From Anisodus tanguticus (lineage: Eukaryota; Streptophyta; Magnoliopsida; Solanales; Solanaceae): a stretch of DNA of 64,000 nt. The stretch spans positions 14,446,954 to 14,510,953 of the forward strand of contig CM067543.1 of assembly GCA_034509755.1 (NCBI GenBank). The letters are read 5' to 3'. Below the pieces are notes generated by a model, which saw nothing but the letters and a program-made list of their open reading frames with translations, did no database searches and was not told where the DNA came from. This document shows, piece after piece, positions 55,636 through 64,000 of the stretch. Within the stretch, counting starts at the first letter, position 1, and each line of letters starts with the position of its first letter. Both the position numbers and the translations under genes were made by a program.

Positions 55636-55893
55636 CAGTGGTGAATTTACGTGTTAAAAAAGGGTCACGTAAATTCATAGCCATCCGATTAAACTCGATA
55701 TATTATGTGTATAATTCTTAAAATATATCTTGTATTACCTTCTGAAACCCATGCTACAAAAGAATTAGTAGTGCACTTGATTTAAAGCTAAATTATTTAC
55801 CTAGAGATTCAATGATCAATCCCCACTTAATGCATGTTTTAATCCTTTCTCTAATAGTGCACTCATCATCCAAATATCCTAAATTCGCCTCTG
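55636..55893. mobile_element. hAT-type MITE, 258 bp
   Basis: TIRs CAGTGGTGAATTTA and the inverse of TAAATTCGCCTCTG enclose non-coding sequence. It is flanked by a perfect 8 bp TSD, GACTCATG, at 55628-55635 and 55894-55901. The CAGTGG end and 8 bp TSD are diagnostic for hAT. Confidence 0.92.
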
Positions 55894-55901
55894 GACTCAT
55901 G

Positions 55902-56961
55902 CATGGTAAGGAATATGATGGCATGTGGTCCGGGCCATGCTTGACTAGTTCAATACTCAATTTAGATTTTCATTGGTAAGTTTAAGGGGTGATTGATATA
56001 TTAAGTCTGTAGTCTAAAAATATTTCAGCAAAATACGTAGATTACTTATACTTAATCTCCGATGTCAGTTGAACACATGACCATCTAGACACCTCAACTT
56101 GTCCGCAGTATATCTCGTGAACACCTGAAGCCGACATGACAAAATATTTTATTTTCACACAACTTGAGGCGGCGTGAACGTTCTCATTTTTTTTTAATGA
56201 AAATAACCACCACTATCATTCTGCCACCATCACAACCTTATCACCACCCCAACAAGGACAACACCAAATACACCATTCAACAACCCACAATCTAATTCCA
56301 TCATTAAATCATCAAAATAAAAATATAGTTGGAAACAAGAAAATAAATTGATTTAATATCTAATGTTCAGAACTGTCGCAACTCTGTCACCATCTTCAAC
56401 CACCCTATACATTAATTTTCAAAACAAGTAAAAATTAATTAAACTGACGACGAGGTTTGCTGGAATCGGGTGCCACGAGATACATGTTAAATTGAAGTGT
56501 CTAGATAATTATTATAAAAATTGAAGGGTTGAACTTAAAACAGTTAATTTTGTATAATCTATATATCATATCTATCTATATATATCATATCTATCTATCT
56601 ATATACGTGTGTTACACGTGTGTATTACGTCAATTAAAAAAATTATATAGAAAATTAATTATGTGAAATAGAAAATGACATTAAATAAATGCAATTGATG
56701 TAAATGAGAAAAAGATGATATTCATAATTAGTTAGATTAGTAAAGAAGAAGAAATTCACCTTACAAAAATCGTCAGACACTCAGACATATAATACAATCA
56801 TTGATAGGATAAATCTAAAGTATTGATGAAACACATAAATTTAAACAATATGTACATTTAACCCCTATGTTATTAATCCATAACTTCTTCCTTCGCGTCT
56901 CACCGGAGTGTTATAATAAATTTAACTTGAATAATACCAACCATCACTAATTTACCATACT
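55902..56961. other. Intergenic with MITE-like sequence and microsatellites
   Basis: 56075-56535 looks like a non-coding MITE of the class beginning with TAGACACCTCAACTTG (an inverse-like AATTGAAGTGTCTAGATAAT lies near 56500). TATC-rich runs lie at 56565-56605. No exon is seen. Confidence 0.45.
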
Positions 56962-56973
56962 TTTAAGTGAAAA

Positions 56974-57975
56974 CAACAACAACAACAACAATTTCAGTGA
57001 AATCCCACGATGTGGGGTCTGGGGAGGGTAGAATGTACACAGACCTTACCTCCATCTTGGTAGGTAAAACGGTTGTTTCCGGGAGACCCTCGGCTCAAGA
57101 CAAAGCATAATCAGGCAAAGCAAGCAAAACAAAACAAAGTATGAGAGACGGTCAGACTCAGACGAGAAATTAAAACATTGTGGGCATGCAGATAGTAAAA
57201 TTAAATACGCAATGGTAGCGCATTCTAACAACAGGAAGCAGTAGCTAAAACAACTACATAAGATATATAAATTACACTAAAGAACACATAGCAGCAGGAA
57301 TCAAACTACCGGGTACTATAGAGCAATAGTGCGCCTATAAGTGTGATAGGCTAATCGAGCTATAAGTGTGATAGGCTAATCGAGCCTACAGTAATAACAC
57401 TACACTGTCATTTTGTAAGCGTAAGTAGGACTACGATCGACTACCTACTACCCTTCTACCCTAATCTGTGTCCTCCACAACCCCCTATCTAAGGTCATGT
57501 CCTCAGTAAGTTGCACCTGCGCCATATCCCGTCTAATCACCTTTCCCCAATACTTCTTTGGCCTACCTCTACCCCTCATAAACCCGTCCATAGCCAACCT
57601 CTCACACCTCCGCACTGGGGCATCCGTGTCTCTCATCTGCACATGCCCGAACCATCTCAACCTCGCTTTCCGCATCTTATCCTCCACCGAGGCCACTCCC
57701 ACTTTATCCCGAATATCATCATTCCTAGTCCTATCTCTCCTTGTATGCCCACACATCCATCTCAGCATCCTCATCTCCGCAACTCTCATCTTTTGTATGT
57801 GCGAAGTCTTAACTGGCCAACACTCTGCCCCATACAACATAATCGGTCTAACCACCGCCCTATAGAACTTGCCTTTAAGTTTAGTTGGCACCTTTTTGTC
57901 GCACAAGACTCCAGATGCGAGCCTCCATTTCATCCACCTTGCCCCAATACGATGATACGATGTGTGACATCGTCA
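56974..57975 (-). mobile_element. 5'-truncated RTE-type LINE
   Basis: Flanked by a 12 bp TSD, TTTAAGTGAAAA, at 56962-56973 and 57976-57987. The 3' end on the minus strand is a (TTG)n tail, the RTE-clade hallmark, preceded by a 3' UTR with CTACCCTCCCCAGACCCCAC. The 5' part is missing, the usual result of incomplete reverse transcription. A 25 bp internal duplication (CTATAAGTGTGATAGGCTAA...) lies at about 57335-57385. Confidence 0.92.
57448..57960 (-). pseudogene. RTE LINE reverse transcriptase C-terminus
   Basis: An open frame of 161 residues from 57933: MKWRLASGVLCDKKVPTKLK, FYRAVVRPIMLYGAECWPVK and MRVAEMRMLRWMCGHTRRDR. Then VGVASVEDKMRKARLRWFGH, RRCERLAMDGFMRGRGRPKK and WGKVIRRDMAQ follow. 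This is the segment after the RT catalytic core in RTE LINEs. It has no internal stop, unlike most elements here, so the insertion is fairly young. The apparent start Met is internal to the original ORF, and without the palm domain the fragment cannot be active. Confidence 0.9.
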
Positions 57976-57987
57976 TTTAAGTGAAAA

Positions 57988-59643
57988 AACCCTAATTGAA
58001 TTAAAACAACCCTATATATATTATTATACTTAATATAAGATAATATTAATTATTTATCTCGACTAACTACTATACCACACTTTTTTATTAATTATAATCA
58101 ATTAATAATTATCGTCATTCATAAAAGGGCCCTACTTCTGGTTTATATTTGAACTTGTCGCCTTTCTCTCAACCTACCTTTAAAGAATAGATGATATCTT
58201 CATGTTCAAAATGTTGGCATTTAACCAAACGTATCTTTCTGTAGCATTTTATTTTCTTTTACTATTAAATTTTCCCGCAAGTTCTTCATATTGAAGTTTC
58301 AAAAAAGTGCTTTTTTTTCTTTAAAAAAAAAATTCTTCTGTTTTGGTTATTAAAAAATATAACCATGAATATTAAAATGTCAGTGCGAATGATATAAAAA
58401 TACTATAAAATTAAAATATTTAGCAATTTTTAGTAATTAAATACAAAGGGAGTAATCATAAATATTCTTTAGGAGATAATTTTACGGGGCTTAATATTAT
58501 TGAAGTTAGTGTATATATACAGATTACTATGATAGATGCTCCTAAATCTAAAAAGAACTCTAAGCACACAGTTTTCAACTTTGGTTTTTTCTTTTTTGGT
58601 TGTTAATTACTTTTTCAAATAGGGTAGGATTTATGAAAACAAAAAAATTAGTTAATTTAAAAGTCCTAACATATAAAAAATATTACTCCCTCATTACCAA
58701 TTTATGTACCACCTTTTCGATTCTTGAGAATCGATTTAACTATCTTTGAAGCTAAAATGAATTAAATCGCTTCAATATTTTCAAATTAAAATTTAATTAT
58801 TAGAAACTTATACGAAAATTATTATACGTTGTAATTCCTAAATCCTTGCCAACTATTTAATTAGTAGAGATATATCACGCCCCATTTAGATTTTTATTCG
58901 ATACTAATAAAGTATATTGCTGGTTTTGTTTGATTTGTAAACTCTAGTCCAAATATCTATAGAATAGATTAGATTGGTACTAGGATTTTGCTATGTTTTT
59001 GGTATGTGTAGATATAGAATTCAACTTAATTTATTGATCATTACATATAATTCAATTAAGATATTGTATGAAAATATGATTTTTTCGATTCTCCTTTGAG
59101 AAAAGGAGGATACCTGTTCGACGTCAGAACCGATCTCAAAACCCTAATATCACCCTCTGAAGAGAAAGGACTTTCTCTATATCTATATCTATGCAACTAG
59201 TTCTTTCACTTGCTTCCAAATCCATCCATGATTAAATACATGCATGGCGAACTCGGTTAAGAGAAGAAAGAGTTTGAACAAAATTATGTAATTCTTAAGA
59301 AATCGAACCAGATTGCTTGAAAGTAAGATTTCTCATGACTCACTGAGTTGGAAGTCCAAAAATTAACTATTGAGAACTCGTTCCTTTTATTTCTTATTCA
59401 TCCATAAAAGTTTCTTCAATATTTTTTTAATTTAAGATTATCCTAATTTTGTATACCCGTTCTTTCTCTATTGATAAATCTTATAAATTCAATACATTAA
59501 AGATATTATCTATGCACAACAAGCAGATTCAATGCATTATCTTAGATATTATATGTGCAGTGAAACTAAGAGTTGTAGGCTTGTAGCAGATAATTACTTA
59601 GACATTACCTTAAAAATATTATAAAAATAAAAATATTTAGCAA
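57988..59643. other. Intergenic, AT-rich, no gene seen
   Basis: A Stowaway-like end (ATTACTCCCTCATTACCAAT, about 58682) starts a decayed MITE. No exon, tRNA or LTR end is recognised in the rest. Confidence 0.45.
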
Positions 59644-59806
59644 TGTTTAGCGTAAGATTGTATTAATCTCCCTTGGAGAGTCTTTCTCATTAATACAAAC
59701 ATATATAGTGTAGACAATGTGGAACTCTAATACAATAAGGATTCTATATTTACCATAATTATACACTAAATATGGCTAAATATTTTGCATTATACATGTT
59801 ATTACA
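59644..59806 (-). repeat. 3' LTR, 163 bp
   Basis: Plus-strand TGTTTAGCG...ATTACA, giving TGTAAT...AACA on the element strand. TATA-like ACTATATATGTTTG on the minus strand at about 59699-59712. Confidence 0.75.
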
Positions 59807-60206
59807 CCCCCTCAGTCGGAGCGGGAGGAGGCCGGACACTAAGACTGGATCTGAAGTCGAGAAAGAGTTGTATAGGAAGGCCTTTCGTGAATATATCTGC
59901 ATACTGATACGAGGAAGGCACATGCAACATATTAACATGACCTAGAGCAACCTTCTCACGAACAAAGTATATATCCATCTCAATGTGCTTGGTTCGCTGA
60001 TGCTGAACCGGATTATGAGATAAATATATGGCGGATATGTTATCACAGTAAACCAAAGTCGCCTTACGCAAGCGACACTGAAGCTCCAAAAGAAGGTAGC
60101 CAACAGATCTCAGCAACAACATTTGCAACACCTCTATACTCTACTTCTGCACTCGAACGAGATAATGTGGCTTGCCTCTTGGCAAACCAGGAAATGAGAT
60201 TATCCC
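59807..60206 (-). pseudogene. RNase H of the short-LTR copia
   Basis: Reads SWFAKRQATLSRSSAEVEYR then GVANVVAEICWL, LLLELQCRLRKATLVYCDNI, HNPVQHQRTKHIEMDIYFVR, HVPSSYQYADIFTKGLPIQL and FRSSLSVRPPPAPTEGV, a complete-looking RNase H end with stop. The key acidic residues (SSAEVEY, CDN) are present. One frameshift lies at about 60100-60200. Confidence 0.9.
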
Positions 60207-61400
60207 CTAAGAACACACAATAGCGGAGGTGGAACGGCGCGTGTCCGGACAGCCTGCCCAATCAGCATTCGTATATGATAACAATCTGGTCGGTGCTGAG
60301 GGGTATAGATGCAAACCATAATCAAGTGTGCCATTAACATATCGAATAATACGTTTAAGAGTAGTAAAATGAGGCTCCATGGGGACATGCATCAATAGGC
60401 ATACCTGCTGAACAACATAAGCAATGTCCGGCCTGGTGAAAGTCAGATACTGAAGTGCACCTGCAAGACTCCTATAAAGCGTGGGAACGGACACTAGATC
60501 ACCATCAACTGCACTAAGCTTCGATTTAGAGTCAACCGGAGTGGACATGATCTTGCAATTCGTCATCTTAGCCCTGTACACAATCTCCTCTGCATACTTA
60601 CGCTGACAAAGAAACATAGTATCTGCAGATTTAGTCACTGAGATACCCAAAAAGTAACTCAACTTCCCCAAGTCAGTCATAGCAAATTCGGTTTTAAGCA
60701 GTGCAATGATCTCGTTTTTCAACACGTTAGAAGAGGCACTAAGAACAATGTCATCCACATATAGCAATAGAGAATTATGAAAAATAAACAGAGAATTATC
60801 ACATTTATTGCATACAAAACCACATCGCATAATGTACTGTGCAAAGCGATCATCCACGCTCTGGGCCTGTTTTAAACCATAAAGTGATTTACGAAGATGA
60901 CATACATAGGTAGGGGCTGCAGGATGGACAAAACATGGCGGCTGATGCATATAAACTGTTTCTTTCAAGTCCACATGTAAATATGTATTTTTCACATCAA
61001 GTTGATGAATCGACCAATGCTTACCCATAACAATACTCAAAATTGTGTGAATAGTAGCCGGTTTAACAATCGGACTGAATGTCTCACCATAATCAATACC
61101 CTCCTGCTGGTTAGTGCCATTAGCCATAAGTCTCACCTTCTATCGCTCTAGCTCACCATTGTCTCTGTATTTGTAACAAAAAATCCACATGCATCGGATC
61201 ACATTCACTCCCTCCGGTCTAGGAACCAAATCCCAAGTGTGTTGCTTTGTTAAAGCATTAAATTTCTCAGGCATGGCCGCATTCCAGTTCGGGTCTTGTT
61301 TGGATAATTTTGGGTTTTGGGGAATTGGAGATATGAGTTGGGTAGATAGGTTGAAGTGGATTTTAGGTTTGAAAATCCCGTGTTGGGCACGGGTTTCCAT
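60207..61400 (-). pseudogene. Reverse transcriptase of the short-LTR copia
   Basis: Two frames joined by a stop at about 61138. The first has NWNAAMPEKFNALTKQHTWD, LVPRPEGVNVIRCMWIF and YKYRDNGELER (61140-61400). The second, 309 residues, has QQEGIDYGETFSPIVKPATI, HQLDVKNTYLHVDLKETVYM, LYGLKQAQSVDDRFAQYIMR and LLLYVDDIVLSASSNVLKNE. DLGKLSYFLGISVTKSADTM and SLAGALQYLTFTRPDIAYVV follow. The YVDD box is at 60750-60761. FLHGDL, usual before TVYM, is YLHVDL here. One stop separates it from near-complete RT. Confidence 0.92.
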
Positions 61401-62147
61401 GTGGTGTATGTGGGCAGGAGTAGAGTGGGTAGTTTGGTGTAGTGGTGGTGCCGGGTTATAGGTGGTATTATCGGGTTGGTAGCTGGTTTAAGTGACGGAC
61501 CAGCGTATCGGGTTTGACGGCGGGCATCGATTTGGGTAGACCAACGCCGATTTTATGGTTTGGGAACATTACCGATGACAGAAAATAGATTGGAGATTGT
61601 TAGGTGGTTTATGGTGAGGTGATGTCGGTCTGGTTTTGGGCACTATGATGGTTCGGTACAGGTGTGTTCAGAGGGTGGATGTGATTCAATTTGATGGTAC
61701 AGTGGTGAGGTCGGGGTGGGGTTCTGATGGTGTTGGTATGGTTAACTGGAGTAGCGGCGTTCCGAGGCTAGAAGAGCCATGGTGCTGGCCCCAAGACCCG
61801 GCAAGGACGAAGTACGATCCGACGGTGGCCGTGATGGTGGACAGTGATGGAACAGTGGGGGTGGTGATGGAGGATTGACTCAGTTTGCGTAGTATGACGA
61901 GGGAAATGTCAAACTCGTCTAAAAAGGTATAGCCCGTATTGCGAAATTTTTGAATATTTGTAAATGAAAAAGCATTTCGTCAAACGTAAACTTGACGAGA
62001 GATATGGATTTGATGAGTGGACAAGTCATAACACAAATAACCTCTATGATTAGATGGAAAACCTACGAAGACATACGGAGTGGTTCGGGGTGCTAATTTA
62101 TGAGGGGTGGTGGAGGCAAAATTTGGATAGCAAAGGCAACCGAAAAT
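61401..62147 (-). pseudogene. Pro/Thr-rich linker between integrase and RT
   Basis: The minus strand is rich in Pro, Thr, Ser and His codons with several stops and no globular motif. This fits the variable linker of Ale-type copia polyproteins. Plus-strand frames here (61189-61461, 61636-61878) are Gly/Val-rich shadows. Confidence 0.55.
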
Positions 62148-62820
62148 TCAAAGATGATCATAGGAGGGGATCCGACGGTATAATATTTCAGTTGGGGTCA
62201 TGTTATGAAGGGTACTAGTGGGTAAAATATTAAGGACGTATTTAACCATTTTGACTACATAGACCCAAAAGGACGGAGGAATAGAGGCATAGAAAATGAA
62301 AGTACGAACCATGTTATTTATAGTGCGGATGACTCGCTCTGCTTTTCCATTTTGAGGGGAGGTGTGGGAACACAAAAATCGAAAACCCTGCCATTATTTT
62401 TGCAGAATTTGTGAAACGTTGAATTATTAAATTAACGACAATTATCACACTGAAAAGATTTGATGGCTTTCTCAAATTGTGTTTTGATAAAAATGCGAAA
62501 TTCAAGAAACTTGGCAAAAATTTCGGACTTGAATTTTAGTGGATAAATCCAAATAAAATGAGAGAAATCATCTAATAAGACTAGATAATATTTATGACCC
62601 AGTGTGATAGTAACAGGAGATGTCCATAAATCAGCATGAACAATATCAAAAGGTGAGAACGTAACAATTAAAGATGACTTGAAAGGAAGATGAACATGTT
62701 TGCCTAAAGAGAAAGAAACACAATGTTGGGTAAGTTTCCTATTATTACATCTAATAAAGTTATTGGCTCTAAGAAAATTAAAAACATGGGCTCCTGAATG
62801 ACCAAGCATATTGTGCCAAG
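62148..62820 (-). pseudogene. Integrase of the short-LTR copia
   Basis: MLGHSGAHVFNFLRANNFIR begins the zinc region; its usual CxxC reads CVSF, so one metal ligand is lost. FDIVHADLWTSPVTITLGHK carries the first Asp, KSFQCDNCR the second (Gly to Cys beside it), and SPQNGKAERVIRTINNMVRT the Glu. YVVKMVKYVLNILPTSTLHN and MTPTEILYRRIPSYDHL end it. A stop and frameshift at about 62390-62430 separate the halves. All three DDE residues survive in broken frames. Confidence 0.9.
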
Positions 62821-63216
62821 TCGACGGAGAAATAGTAGCGAGAGATAGAGGAGAGCATGAGCTAGTAGCGGAGGTGGATGGGAATGGATATAGATCCCCG
62901 TGCTATTGCATCTCGTAAAAGGTGTCCCCGTACGAAGATCATTCACATTAAAACCAAAAGGGTTAAAGTCAACAGAGATGAAATTATTACGAGTAAATTT
63001 CTAGACAGATATTAAGTTTTTAATAATGTTGGGAGCATACAGGACGTTATTTAAAGAGAAGGGTGGGTGAGGCGGTTGGGTGTAAGTTGTTCCATAACCT
63101 TGAATTGGAATGCGATGGCCACTATCAACAGTAATATACTGAGGATCTTTTAAACTAAACAACTTAGGAAGATTACCTGCAGAGCGGGTGAGGTGAGATG
63201 TGGCTCCCGTATCCAT
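62821..63216 (-). pseudogene. Protease and pre-integrase of the short-LTR copia
   Basis: MDTGATSHLTRSAGNLPKLF is the aspartic protease active site (DTGA), followed by YITVDSGHRIPIQGYGTTYT and FSLNNVLYAPNIIKNLISV (63001-63216). The pre-integrase part has FISVDFNPFGFNVNDLRTGT (62904-62980) and a scrambled remainder with a frameshift. Confidence 0.9.
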
Positions 63217-63600
63217 ATACCAATTTTCATCGGGCTGTTAGAGATTTAAAGTGTTAAAGGTCTGGCCCAAATCAGTAAGGGCCAGGCTTTGTCCATAATT
63301 CTGATGTTGGGGCCTAGGCAATGAAGGCATGATATTGTGATGGGTTGGCCTGGCGTGTGTTGGGTGCAGAGCCCTGAATTCTAGGGAGCCAGGCTTGCGG
63401 GTATTGGGCTCCAGCCGTGGGAAATGAGCAGGCGGGTGAGGCCCAATTTCCCGAGTTGGACCATCTTGCTAGGCGGGCCCACTAAATATTCTGTGCAGTG
63501 GCTAGGACAGGTTGTTGAGCCTTCCCTTACTATTACCGCGACCTCTGCCGCCCCTGCTCCTACCGCGGCTATCCCGGGGCTGGTGGTAGTCCGGCGGTGG
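63217..63600 (-). pseudogene. gag C-terminal remnant of the short-LTR copia
   Basis: Minus-strand codons give DSRGRSRGGRGRGNSKGR (about 63530-63590), then GPTREIGPHPPAHFPRLEPN, and LTDLGQTFNTLNL just before the protease. An Arg/Gly-rich segment and Pro/His/Gln-rich tail are usual at the end of Ale-type gag. The gag core is not in the window. The plus-strand frame 63424-63669 is a shadow. Confidence 0.6.
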
Positions 63601-64000
63601 TGGCTGGGTAGTATATATAAGTATACTCGAACCCCGGAGAATTTTGGTGATATTCAAGTATGCAAATAAAGAGCTCATTGTATAAAAGAATGATGTCCCA
63701 AAATGATTTAGGACTTAAAAGTGTGATGACAATGATTGGGAAATAAGAACGTGTGTGTGTCTAAAGAGGCTATGGACTAGTGGTATATCACATGATCATG
63801 ATAATGAGTATATGAGGTTTGTCAAAAATGATCTATTATTTAAGTGAATTGAGATCAGGAGATTAATTATGTGTGTAATTTATTAAATATTGGAACTGAG
63901 TGGGAGAGTAAGAAATTCATTAGGGTATTAATCAAGGGTAATTTGATAAATGTTACGTTAATATATATCTATCCACATGTCATTGACAAAAGAACAGCAA
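63601..64000. other. Unassigned sequence at window end
   Basis: AT-rich with no recognised motif. It may lie outside the copia, since gag coding likeness stops abruptly at about 63600. Confidence 0.35.

Larger units (their letters stand above)
59644..63600 (-). mobile_element. Ty1/copia with short LTR, 5' end missing
   Basis: A 163 bp 3' LTR (59644-59806), a purine tract (minus ACTGAGGGGG, 59807-59816), then RNase H, RT, linker, integrase, protease and the gag C-terminus on the minus strand. No 5' LTR is found before the window's end. The short LTR and polyprotein style suggest the Ale/Retrofit group (inference). It is less decayed than the family A copies: RT is open for 309 residues. Confidence 0.85.

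Noticed and set aside
57497..57984. Two long plus-strand frames (122 and 157 residues)
   Set aside because: Antisense to the RTE reverse transcriptase tail; the minus strand has the family motifs.
61189..61878. Plus-strand Gly/Val/Trp-rich frames
   Set aside because: Antisense of the Pro/Thr-rich copia linker.

Overview
This window looks like a repeat-dominated stretch of a dicot nuclear genome, most likely a Solanaceae species. That placement is my recognition of the families, not a search result. The pointers are Ty3/gypsy LTRs ending in GTGACA, copia polyproteins, an RTE LINE with a (TTG)n tail, hAT and Stowaway-type MITEs, and a small HMA-domain gene with a GT-AG intron. No bacterial-style operon, rRNA, tRNA or CRISPR is visible. 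I find one probable functional host gene, the HMA protein at 49182-49912. Almost everything else is nested, broken transposable elements.

Layout from the left. 1-5932 is the 3' end of a plus-strand Ty3/gypsy element (decayed integrase, purine tract, 2.2 kb LTR), followed by a second gypsy-type LTR fragment with a ~60 bp tandem array. 5933-9160 holds a coiled-coil coding scrap, an unassigned stretch and a minus-strand Tat-type gypsy RT/RNase H remnant. 9169-13004 is a copia gag with a tandemly duplicated promoter-bearing leader, split by a small internally deleted copia with its own LTRs, primer-binding site and TSD. 13034-19006 is copy 1 of copia family A. 19125-22773 is a 3.65 kb hAT element with a perfect 8 bp TSD, itself carrying MITEs. 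22782-29790 is a decayed plus-strand copia with internal repeats, a 44 bp minisatellite, a plastid petG insertion and a solo LTR. 29860-38432 is a plus-strand gypsy 3' region with family A copy 2 inserted in it (perfect TSD AGTCC).

38433-49000 holds a pogo/Emigrant-type element, a 6.2 kb minus-strand copia (element D) and a second pogo-type transposase remnant. 49182-49912 is the HMA gene. 50527-51579 is a LINE 3' end. 51580-54235 is family A copy 3, truncated. 54240-55620 joins a copia fragment to a LINE fragment through a near-perfect palindrome. 55636-55893 is a hAT MITE with a perfect TSD. 56974-57975 is a 5'-truncated RTE LINE with a 12 bp TSD. 59644-63600 is a minus-strand copia with a very short LTR and an intact YVDD reverse-transcriptase motif.

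The three family A copies allow internal comparison. Their 3' non-coding block, including a hairpin whose one substitution keeps a G-U pair in element-sense RNA, is better preserved than the coding region. Copy 2 has similar LTRs and an intact TSD around a badly deleted body, which suggests it was mobilised in trans. No wholly new molecular system is evident. The best leads are that hairpin, the trans-mobilised copy, the HMA gene, the chimeric petG frame and the palindromic junction.
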